Part shown: piece after piece, positions 11,268 through 20,493 of the stretch
Layout: each line of letters opens with the position of its first letter
How positions within the stretch are numbered: position 1 is the stretch's first letter
Source: Hyaloraphidium curvatum
Taxonomy: Eukaryota > Monoblepharomycota > Hyaloraphidiomycetes > Hyaloraphidiales > Hyaloraphidiaceae
DNA length: 64,000 bases
Assembly (NCBI GenBank): GCA_025558095.1
Contig: JAIVFI010000019.1
Coordinates: 248,001 to 312,000, forward strand
Direction: 5' to 3'
The notes under the pieces: generated by a model
What the model was told of the DNA's origin: nothing
What the model saw: the letters and a program-made list of their open reading frames with translations, nothing else
The model's database searches: none
Position numbers and translations under genes: made by a program

Positions 11268-12828
11268 ATGGACTCGCCGCCGAAGGAGTCGCCGAAGCCG
11301 CGGCGCTTCGAAAACCACGTCGTCGTCTCGGACTCGGACGTCGAATCGGAGGCGTCGGCGCCGTCCGAGCGGGACGCCCTCCTTGCCTCCGCCTCGTCCC
11401 GCACACGCACGGGCCGGCGCTCGAGGCGGGCCTCGGATTCCTCGGCGTTCTACCAATGTGACGACCAGCACGGGGCTGTGGGCGGTCCGGACAATGCGAA
11501 GGCGAAGCGGAGGCTCTACATGGCCCTCGCCTTGTCCCTGACCTTCTTCGTGGTGGAGCTGGTGGTCGGCATCCTGTCCGGGTCGCTGGCCCTGCTTTCG
11601 GACAGCTTCCATTTGCTGTCGGACGGTGCGTTTCTTCCTAGCTCGAACTGTGGTTGAAATCTCACCTCTCACCCCGCCAGTCGCCGGCTTCGTCATCTCG
11701 CTCGTTGCCCTGCACCTCGCCGAGATGCCCGCGACCTCGCGCTATTCATACGGCTTCCACCGCGTCGAGATCCTCGGGGCCATCCTCTCGACGTCGCTCA
11801 TCTGGGCGCTCACCGCCGCTCTCGTCTACGAAGCCGTGGGGCGGCTGCGGAACCCGGTCGATATCGACGGGCGGATGATGGTGATCACGGCCGCGATCGG
11901 CGTGGGGGTCAACATCCTGCTGGCCGTCATCCTCGGCGGCCACCACCACGGGCACGACCACGGCGGCCACGAGGGCCACTCGCACGGGAAAGAGGCGGGC
12001 GGGTACGGCGCCATCGAGGAGGGTCGAGGGCACGCCGAGGATTCGGGGCATTCGCACGGCGACCACGCGGAAGGGGAGCACGACCACGATCACGCCCATG
12101 CGGACGGCAAGGTCGACATCAAGGCGAGCAAGGGTCACGAGAACATCAACGTCTCTTCCGCCGTCGTGCACGTCATCGGGGACATTGTCAGCTCCGTCGG
12201 CGTGCTCATCGCCGGCATCGTCATCTACTTTTACCCTCACATGACCATCGTCGACCCGATCTGCACCTTCCTCTTTTCCGTCATCGTGCTCTTCACCACC
12301 GTCAGGATCATCAACACAACCGTGCTGGTACGTTGCTTTGCAGTGTGTTTCATGCGACTTTTGTTCAACCGCGAACGTGCAACCTCCCGCAGGTCCTCAT
12401 GGAGTCGACGCCGCATGACATCGACCCCGAGCAGCTCTCCAACGAGCTGCTCGCCATCCCCGGCGTCGTCTCGTGCCACGACCTGCACCTTTGGTCGCTG
12501 ACGGTCGGCAAGCCGGCCATGGTGAGTTCGAGTTGACGGCAACGTCGAAACCTGCTCACCCGTCCACCCCCTCTAGTCGGTCCACCTCGGCTGCTCCTCC
12601 GCCACCATCGAGGAGTACAACCGCATCCTCTCGCACGCGCAGCACCGCGTCTGCAGCCGCTGGAACATCCACCACACCACGATCCAGCTCGAGGCCGCCG
12701 CCGCCGAGGAGGACGAGGAGGGGCCGCCGGGCGTGGTGCGGCGCAAGACGTTCACGGCGCACTGCGCGCCGGCGGTGTGCTCGCCGGCTCCGGCGATGCA
12801 GGGGAACGGGAGCGGGGGGAGGAAGTAG
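11268..12828 (+). CDS. cation diffusion facilitator, zinc transporter of Zrc1/Cot1 type
   Basis: CDF-family zinc/H+ antiporter, most likely moving cytosolic zinc into the vacuole or an endomembrane store. Visible: a Ser/Arg-rich cytosolic N-terminus of about 80 residues; TM helices from 11520; the zinc site HLLSD in TM2; four helices, then a His-rich loop at 11941-12105 (HHHGHDHGGHEGHSHG); the second zinc site HVIGD at about 12168; two more helices; and a C-terminal cytosolic domain with LMESTPHDID and the ferredoxin-like segment VSCHDLHLWSL. His in the first position of both HxxxD motifs points to zinc rather than manganese. Three introns were inferred (near 11622, 12330, 12523). The start is the ATG preceding the SPPKESPKP tail. 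Confidence 0.92.
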
Positions 12829-13225
12829 CCTGGAACGAAGCGTGTGGAAGGTCTGTATCTCGGAGGGAGTTGCTGTGTCGTCAGTAGTGAATGAAATGGG
12901 AGCAGTCCCACGATCTTTTGGAGTTTTCCAGGAGCCTTGGAACCAGCATCTTTGGGGCAGGTCGAAACTCGAGTGAAGGTGTGCTGCATGGCGCGCCGTC
13001 GACGCTGGCGTAGACGCCGAAAACACCCCCGACTCCGGGTCGTTCCTCGCCCCACCGCGCGTCCTCCGAGCCCAGCAAAGCGGCGTCCGGAGCACGTTGT
13101 CGACAAAACAGCGCGGTCCGGGGGCGGCGCGGCCCGTGGGTCGCCGAAGGTGCGTTGTTTGCCCCCTCCCCGAAGTCGCGGACACCTCGAAGCTGACCGT
13201 GGTGCCGCATCGCAGGTTGTGCAGG
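12829..13225. promoter_or_regulatory. spacer and promoter of the F-box-like gene
   Basis: This 397-bp gap separates the zinc transporter stop from the next likely start. In-frame sequence from 13097 could extend the next protein, but its Arg/Pro-rich text looks non-coding. Nothing else is seen. Confidence 0.35.
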
Positions 13226-14703
13226 ATGACTCCCGTCGCGCCGCCGCGGCCGAAGCCATGCCTGCAGAAGATGCCACCGGAAATCCTGCTCGGGATCTTG
13301 TCGTGTCGAGCCCTCGCTCTGGAGGATGTCTTCGAGCTGCGTCGGGCCTGCCGCTCAATCGGTCCGGTGGCGCCGGAGGTCTTCCTGGAGCGCGCCAAGC
13401 ACATTCTCGCTGTCGAAAAAGACGCAAGAACGTTTCTTCGCTTCGTCGTCAAGGTGCGGCCCGAAAGCTGGGTGGTGGAAGCTTCGGATGGCACGGCGCA
13501 TTTGCATCCTGGCGAATCATCGGGCGCGCTCTGCCCTGAGTCGCTCGGTGCCATCCTGCGGATCTCGAGCGTTCCCGTCGAATCCGTCATCACCTTCGCC
13601 TTCTTCGAACGCTACAAGGTGCACATGTTGGGCCCGGTGGCGTACCCGCCTCCGAGCCTCCCCGACCCGCAGCGAACGGGAGAGCTCCTCCGCGGCATGC
13701 GACCCTCGCCTCGAGAGCTTGCGCTCGCACTGCGGCACCTCCACTTCAACGAGCCGATCGGCGGGCTCGGTACGCACCTCGCGCACTGCAGGCGCCTGGC
13801 TAGACTGCTCAAAGCGGCGCGGTGTGTCCCCGTCGTCGTCGAGGAAGTACTGGGCCTGCTCGAGTTTCTTTCCTGGAGCATTGGACGGTTGTATCCCTCC
13901 TCGAGGGATGGGACACCTTCCTCAACAGCTGGGCCATGGACGGAAGCGGCGCCGGGGCTGAGGCCTTTTTCGCGTTCGCCACGGGTGCAGCCCCGCGCCT
14001 CTGGAAGGACGCCAGAAGCACCAGGGGCCTGCGCTGGAATCCCGCGGTGCAGGAGCTCACCCATTTCTTGCGGAACCTCTGCACGGCGGGCCACGTAATG
14101 GGCGGCATGCTGTTGTGGATGGTCAGGCAGTCGGAGGAGTGGGGTTTCGTCGCCGCCAGCGTGCTAAAGGAGTTCGGGTCGCATCCGGCCAGCGACCGAC
14201 TGGTGGACTTCGTCATTTGCATTCGGTATTTCCTGCGCAGAGTAACTGACGACGAACGCCCCGTGCTCCCCGAAGATTCCCGCAGACTGTGTCAATGCCT
14301 GCATGAGCTTGGAGCCCTCGCCGGTTTCCTTGGATGGTTGGCGGGCAACCAGATCTGTCCCTTGCACCTCGACCCTGCCTTCCCCGCACTCGAGTGGTAC
14401 ATTGCAGATGATGCCGCGTTCGCCAACCAGTTCGTCAGGGGCTTGGCCAACGTGCGCCTCAAAGAACGACATGCCCACCTCGTGGCCAACCTGCAACACC
14501 ACAGCTCAGTCTACTCCATGCTGCTCGCCTTTGTCGACGCAAACGACCTGCGCGGGAGCCCAGCTTGGGTGGAGGCCGCGCGGAACTACTTCGAAACCGG
14601 GAAGCACAACCGTGCTGCGGCGCAGGATCTCATCCATGCCCTGGGTACGTGCGCGTGCCCAGAGGGAGATTGCGAATGGTGCTTCGACGCGCAGCTCGAA
14701 TGA
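13226..14703 (+). CDS. F-box-like protein of unknown function
   Basis: The N-terminus has an F-box-like segment, LQKMPPEILLGILSCRALAL, followed by FELRRACRSI; such a domain normally docks a substrate adaptor on an SCF ubiquitin ligase. The remaining roughly 430 residues are helical, without a recognised domain, and the last residues contain a Cys cluster (CACPEGDCEWC). The reading frame changes between about 13846 and 13906. A 59-nt intron (13847-13905, GTACTG...CTCGAG) joins VVEE to GWDTFLNSW in phase, but its GAG acceptor is unusual, so a 1-nt sequence error is the alternative. The start at 13226 was chosen because upstream in-frame text is low quality. Confidence 0.68.
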
Positions 14704-15042
14704 AGCAGACGCCATTGGGCGGTCCAGTACTCGCAATTGCATGATTGATTGCAGGGCTTGGGCAGCACCGTGAAGTTGAGGGAAGTGGAGGCGGTGCCAT
14801 CGGCGGTCCCTGCGCGCTGAGTCGGGACGATCACCCCCGTCCATCTTCCGCCGCTCACTGGAGGAACGCGGCAACGGCGCATGCAATGTCCGCGGCGCCG
14901 TTGCCCGCCATGCCGCCTCCGCCGCCCCCGCGGCCGGCGCGCGGCTCCGGGAGCGGTACGCGCGCTTCGACGGGACCCCTCCGTGAGAAGGCTGACTTCG
15001 CTCCCCCGCATTGGACTGCCTTCGCCACCAATAGCGCCGAGC
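14704..15042. other. intergenic spacer
   Basis: A 339-bp gap between two plus-strand genes. It presumably holds a terminator and promoter; no gene or repeat is visible. Confidence 0.35.
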
Positions 15043-15897
15043 ATGAAGCGCGCCCGCCCGCGTCGCAATCGTCCGCCTTCCCCGCCCTCCGCTTCTCGCA
15101 CATCGTCGTTCGCGGAGTACGAACCGCCACCGTACCCGCACGCCGCCGCGGGCTACGCGGTTCCTGCAGAGGACGACGAGGAGGAGGGATACGAACCACC
15201 AACATGGCCGGACTATTCGTACGGCTACGTGGAACCGAGCGATGCCCTCCTGGACAACTACTCGCCTGCCTACACGGACAGACCTGGTTACCCCGACGGC
15301 GATTTCGCCCCTGCTCCTCTGTACCCGGGGCCGAGCCCGAGCGAGAAGGGCGAAATGGCTCCTGTTTGGCCAGAGTGGCAGGATGATCTGATCGGACAAT
15401 ACGGGAAGCATGGGCAGAGCTCCGAACCTCCTGGGACGGAAGTGGATACCGAGAGCCCGCCCGAGGACTACCACGCGGCGAACGAGTGCGGTGCTCGAAT
15501 TGCGCAGCTGGAGCAGGACCTTGCGGATGCGCGAAGGAGGCTGGAAGAGGCCGAGCTCGAGGCCGGGCTTTGGAGGGAAAAGTACGAACAGGCTGCGGCC
15601 GGCGGAGAGAGATACAGGGCCGAGGGGAGAGAACAGGCTGCGTCGGAGGCGAGGCAGAGGGCAGAACAAGGGCTGGAACTTGTGGGGAAGATCAGGGATT
15701 CGGGGAAGGAGGTTGGTCGTTTTGGAGATTTGGTGAGGCAATTCCCTGACCGCGCATCGCAGGCCATCAGGGAGCTCCTCGCGGGAATACGGACGCTTGG
15801 TTCACTTCAGGATTTCCTGGAGGATCTGACCAGAGAGCCTCCGAGGGAGCTCGAGGGGGACGAGGATACCGGCGACGTAAACGAGGGCAATCTATGA
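15043..15897 (+). CDS. hypothetical protein with Pro/Tyr-rich N-terminus and coiled coil
   Basis: Not recognised. A single-exon frame from MKRARPRR gives about 284 residues. Residues 10-130 are Pro, Tyr, Glu and Asp rich and look disordered. Residues of about 150-235 form a strongly heptad-like coiled coil (IAQLEQDLADARRRLEEAEL). A final helical stretch (FPDRASQAIRELLAGI) and an acidic tail end at 15897. An earlier in-frame ATG at 14881 would add an Arg-rich stretch that looks like leader sequence. The composition suggests a scaffold or nuclear protein, but no function is assigned. Confidence 0.6.
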   Translation: MKRARPRRNRPPSPPSASRTSSFAEYEPPPYPHAAAGYAVPAEDDEEEGYEPPTWPDYSYGYVEPSDALLDNYSPAYTDRPGYPDGDFAPAPLYPGPSPSEKGEMAPVWPEWQDDLIGQYGKHGQSSEPPGTEVDTESPPEDYHAANECGARIAQLEQDLADARRRLEEAELEAGLWREKYEQAAAGGERYRAEGREQAASEARQRAEQGLELVGKIRDSGKEVGRFGDLVRQFPDRASQAIRELLAGIRTLGSLQDFLEDLTREPPRELEGDEDTGDVNEGNL

Positions 15898-16063
15898 TGA
15901 TCGTGATAGGCTTTTCTACGGCAAGAAAGTTAGAGTAGTTAATGCTCGTGGATCATGGTTCGATTGTGTCGTTAATTGACCAATGGTAGATTAGATTTCG
16001 TGAGGGGGAGGAGAACTGCCCGGACGCCTGCCACATCATCGTTCCGGACGAACATCGTTCACC

Positions 16064-17018
16064 ATGCTGCTCAACAGCACCGACCCCGGGCCGCAGCCGT
16101 CCATTCCCGGCCCCTTCCACGACCACTACGCCCAATTGCGCTGGATTGTCATCCCGGTTTTCGCTCATCTCCTCGTCTGGCTCACGCTCGTGCTCTCGGA
16201 ATACGTCATCGCCGCCTGTAAGCGCCGAAGGGCATGGTAAGCTGGACGAGACCTCTGACGCGGGCCTCATTAGACGAGTTCTACGTCTTGAGTCAGCAGA
16301 CCGCGGGCTTCGCGACGATTTCGACGGAAGCCGAGGAAGGTTCCCCAACAACTGGAGGCGAAACGACCCCTTTGGTCCCCAAGAGCACCGAAACCGGCCT
16401 TTCTCTCTCGACCCGTCGCACCGAGCGCGTTTCGCGTGCCGGGACGGTCGCCCGGAACACCTTTATCATGTTGTTGACGGCCTTCGTCATTCTCTCCGTT
16501 CCGATCGGATTCGCCTGCAAGTCAAAAGTCCGCCTTCCCAACCCTCTGCCGGATCCGGATGGTCCCTGCGGTTACTGCACGGCCAACGGCGTCACAGAAA
16601 GTGCGGTGTGGATGCTGTGGAGCTTCTTCGGTGCGTTCGACGTCGCTTGCCGGGAGAAGTGCTAATCTCCGCTTCTTTTCTGCGCAGGTCTTTGCGCGCT
16701 GTGGATTCTCACTGAACTCGCGACGGTGTCGGAGCAGTCGTCCATCATTCGGGCAGTTCTCGCCGTCGCCTCCTACTCGCTGATCGCGGTCGTCTTTGCG
16801 CTCACGCTCGCCAGGTGGGATCAGTACAGGCAGGTGGGTTGTTTCTGCCCTATGGAACCTGTGATCGGCAGCTTATGGACGGGATCGGCAGAGGGGTGAG
16901 GACGATTGCCAGGCCGGTCACTGAGCACAAGGGACGCACGGACTTTCTTGGGGTCGCTAGAGGAGCGGAAGGACCGATGGACACGCTTTTCGATGAATAC
17001 ATTGGCTACTCTTCCTGA
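16064..17018 (+). CDS. four-pass membrane protein, unknown family
   Basis: Four hydrophobic helices are seen: IVIPVFAHLLVWLTLVLS near 16145; TFIMLLTAFVILSVPIGF near 16465; a segment around ALWILTEL near 16690; and VLAVASYSLIAVVFALTLA near 16760-16810. Splicing model: intron 16218-16273 (56 nt), an intron from about 16633 ending in GCGCAG (joins FFG to LCALW), and a short 38-nt intron after RWDQYRQ that leads to a soluble tail ending at 17018. Without the last intron the protein would stop near 16898. Two close Cys (CGYC) lie in the loop between TM2 and TM3. The arrangement resembles fungal orphan membrane proteins; no function is assigned. Confidence 0.6.
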
Positions 17019-17359
17019 TTGCCGGGGTTGGGCGGGCACGGAAGGCGATCGAACGTGGAAGCCTGTGGAAAGTCGGCCGGGCCAAAACGGCGGGCCCGCA
17101 CTCCCGAAAACCCGCTCTCTCTTCCCCCCTGCTACCGGCGCGCGTTCTCGCCCGCTGCCCCTGAGAAAACGAATCGCAGTTCTCCAGCAAGGTGTGTGGC
17201 CGCGCGTTGCGCCCTCCCTCGCGGCCCGCGCGGGAGCTGCACGCCGCTTCTTCCCTGCGGTGCCCGGTCGCGCACGAAAACGCCGGCACCGGTCATCGAG
17301 CCTGTTCTGACCATCCGCCGCGCTCGGCGCACTTCCTTCTCCCCAGGCACGCCGCGAAA
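17019..17359. promoter_or_regulatory. HSP90 promoter region
   Basis: The 341 bp upstream of the HSP90 start. Heat-shock elements (inverted nGAAn units) are expected here; scattered GAA/TTC pentamers exist (e.g. near 17065 and 17245), but I cannot claim a clear array. Confidence 0.35.
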
Positions 17360-19827
17360 ATGGCCGAGACGGAGACCTTCGCCTTCCAGGGTGGGTTCCG
17401 GCTTCCACCCTTTTCTTCGCCCGTCCCTGACCCATCGCCGGCCCGCAGCCGAGATCTCGCAGCTGATGAGCCTCATCATCAACACCTTCTACTCGAACAA
17501 GGAGATCTTCCTGCGCGAGCTGATTTCGAACGCCTCGGATGCCCTGGACAAGATCCGCTACCTCTCCCTCACCGACTCGTCGGTCCTTGACTCCGAGAAG
17601 GAGCTCTTCATCCGTATCATTCCCGACAAGGACAACAAGACCCTCACCATCCGCGACTCGGGCATTGGCATGACCAAGGTGCCTTGTGGATCACGTCGGT
17701 CTGTCTCGACGACAACCTGATCCCGATTGCCCGCCCTCAGGCCGACCTCGTCAACAACCTCGGCACCATCGCCAAGTCGGGCACCAAGGCCTTCATGGAG
17801 GCCCTCAGCCAGGGCGCCGACATCTCCATGATCGGCCAGTTCGGCGTGGGCTTCTCTACTCGGCCTACCTGGTTGCCGACAAGGTGCAAGTCGTCACCAA
17901 GCACAACGACGACGAGCAGTACATCTGGGAGTCCGCCGCCGGTGGCTCGTTCACCATCACGCACGACACGACCGGCCTGGCGCTTGGGCGCGGGACGGCC
18001 ATCGTGCTGCACATGAAGGAGGACCAGACCGAGTACCTCGAGGAGCGCCGGATCAAGGAGATCGTCAAGAAGCACTCCGAGTTCATCTCGTACCCGATCC
18101 AGCTCGAGACCAAGAAGGAGGTCGAGGAGGAGGTTGACGAGAAGAAGGACGAGGAGGAGGAGGAGAAGAAGGTTGGTTTTGTGGTGATCCGAGGCTGCCG
18201 GGGACATTGCTCAACCGCGTTCCATCCAGGACGAGGAGACCAAGATCGAGGAGGTCGACGAGGACAAGGAGAAGGAGAAGTCGAAGAAGAAGAAGGTCCG
18301 TCGCCGGCCCGGAGCGCGTGTTGGACGGGATCACTAATCCCGCCTCCACCTGCAGGTCAAGACCACGAAGACCGAGGAGGAGGTCCTGAACAAGACCAAG
18401 CCCATCTGGACCCGCAACCCCGAGGAGATCCTGCAGGACGAGTACGCGAGCTTCTACAAGGCCATCTCGAACGACTGGGAGGACCACCTTGCCGTCAAGC
18501 ACTTCTCGGTCGAGGGCCAGCTCGAGTTCCGCGCCATCCTCTTCGTGCCCCGCCGCGCGCCGTTCGACATGTTCGAGAGCCGCAAGAAGCGGAACAACAT
18601 CAAGCTGTACGTCCGCCGCGTCTTCATCACCGACGACTGCGAGGACCTTGTGCCCGAGTGGCTCAACTTCGGTGGGTGCCGGCGCTGCACGTGATCATTG
18701 CTACGTTGCCTGACCCTCCATCTCCAGTCAAGGGCATCGTCGACTCGGAGGACCTGCCCCTCAACATCTCGCGTGAGATGCTGCAGCAGAACAAGATCCT
18801 TAAGGTGATCAAGAAGAACCTCGTCAAGAAGTGCATCGAGATGTTCAGCGAGATCGCCGAGGACGCCGACAAGTTCAAGCTCTTCACCGAGGCGTTCGGC
18901 AAGAACATTAAGCTCGGCATCCACGAGGACTCGCAGAACCGCGAGAAGCTCGCCGAGCTGCTGCGCTTCCACTCGACCAAGTCGGGCGACGAGATGACCT
19001 CGCTCAAGGACTACATCACCCGCATGCCCGAGAAGCAGAAGAACATCTACTACATCACGGGCGAGTCGCGCGCCGCCGTCGAGAACGCGCCCTTCCTCGA
19101 GGTGCTCAAGAAGAAGGGCTTCGAGGTGCTCTTCATGGTGGACCCCATCGACGAGTACATGGTGCAGCAGCTCAAGGAGTTTGATGGTGGGTTGCGCTGC
19201 GTTGGAATTGACTTCCGTTGACTGATCGCGGGCATTGCAGGCAAGAAGCTCGTGTCGGCCACCAAGGAGGGCCTCGAGCTCGAGGAGGACGAGGACGAGA
19301 AGAAGCAGTTCGAGGAGGAGAAGGCCGCCAACGAGAACCTCACCAAGATCATGAAGGACATCCTCGGCGACAAGGTCGAGAAGGTCGTCGTGTCGAACCG
19401 CATCACCGACTCGCCCTGCGTGCTCGTCACGGGCCAGTACGGCTGGACGGCCAACATGGAGCGCATCATGAAGGCCCAAGCCCTCCGCGACTCGTCGCTG
19501 TCGACCTACATGGTCAGCAAGAAGGTCATGGAGATCAACCCCAAGAACAGCATCATCCAGTCGCTCAAGACCAAGGTCGAGGCCGACAAGAACGACCGCA
19601 CGGTCAAGGACCTCGTGTACCTGCTCTTCGAGACGGCGCTGCTGCAGTCGGGCTTCACGCTGGAGGACCCCAGCGGGTTCGCCGGCCGCATCCACCGCAT
19701 GATCAAGCTCGGCCTCAGCATCGACGAGGACGTCGAGGACGCCCCGGCAGAGGAGGCCGACGACGACATGCCCCCGCTCGAGGAGTCTGCTGCTGCTGCT
19801 CAAAGTTCCATGGAAGAGGTCGACTAG
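17360..19827 (+). CDS. HSP90: HSP90 molecular chaperone, cytosolic, with a 2-nt frame break
   Basis: ATP-dependent cytosolic chaperone for kinases, receptors and other clients. Order: N-terminal ATPase domain ([34 protein letters not shown]), charged linker of Glu/Lys runs (18115-18300), middle domain ([21 protein letters not shown]), C-terminal dimerisation domain and the terminal MEEVD that binds TPR co-chaperones. Introns follow FAFQ, MTK, EEEKK, SKKKK, WLNF and LKEFDG. At 17855-17856 an extra TC sits between the codons for GVGF and YSAYLV, shifting the frame with no possible intron there. As written this would truncate the protein near 18014, so a sequencing error is likely. A broken copy of the 3' part lies at 31934. 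Confidence 0.93.
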
Positions 19828-20493
19828 TGGCCTGGGAGAAATCGTCTAGCGGAAGAACTGGCTAGCGGAAGAACTCAACCAGCGGAAAGTGCATCTGGGG
19901 CCCGGGTCCTGTAGACTTACCATTCCGGACTGCTTTGACATTGTAGCCGTCAGTATGGCAAAAATGGAGATGATTGGTCGTGTTTCGGTCTGTCGTCCTT
20001 GTCGGGTTGCGCTCCAGATGTGTGTACGGGTTCCAAGTCGTGTGGTGGTGCAAAACCCAGGCGCCAAGGGCCCTAAATCCCCGATGAGCGCTTTGGTACG
20101 ACGCTCTACAGTCCCGTACCCGTTTACGGGATGCGAATCTCGTTGACGGGTTGCGAATCTGGTTGACGGGCTGCGAATCTCGTTGACGGGCCGCGAATCT
20201 GGTTGACGGGCTGCGAATCTCGTTGATGGGCTGTGAACCTCGTTGACGGGCTGTGAATCGCGTTGACGGACTGCGAATCCCGTCGACGAGCTGCAGGCAT
20301 TATTGTCTACTCCGGGCCTCCATATGCGTGTACGGGTTGTGGGGCCCGATGCGCGTGACGTGATGGGTGGGTGTGAAAGCCACTGGGCGGCACTGGTCGT
20401 CCGGGCGTCGTTTCGACAGAGGCAGCAGTGGTATTCCATCACGTCAAAGCTGTACATTGTGAGCAATCTTCAGAGCAAATGCATCGCGGGATA
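19828..20493. other. HSP90-RPC2 convergent spacer, duplicated elsewhere in the window
   Basis: This 666-bp spacer lies between two converging genes. It begins with a short imperfect tandem repeat of about 18 nt (core TAGCGGAAGAACT, 19848-19890), then unique sequence to 20121, the 20-nt minisatellite, and flanking unique sequence. Much of it recurs at 32280-32633, but without the minisatellite. Confidence 0.7.
20122..20294. repeat. 20-nt minisatellite, about 8.6 units
   Basis: Tandem units of exactly 20 nt with consensus GTTGACGGGCTGCGAATCTC. Units start at 20122, 20142, 20162, 20182, 20202, 20222, 20242 and 20262, with a 13-nt partial unit at 20282. Units 2 to 5 alternate CTG and CTC at their ends, suggesting expansion by a 40-nt dimer. 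The outer units are more diverged than the inner ones. The array is flanked on both sides by a related motif containing GTGTACGGGTT (about 20022 and 20330). Confidence 0.93.

Noticed and set aside
18454-19803. 449-codon open frame on the minus strand
   Set aside because: It is the antisense of HSP90 exons; the GC-rich, codon-biased sense strand leaves the opposite frame open, and the text is Leu/Val/Asp repeats without a domain.
20122-20294. CRISPR array
   Set aside because: Units are head-to-tail 20-mers without spacers, in a eukaryotic genome; this is a minisatellite.
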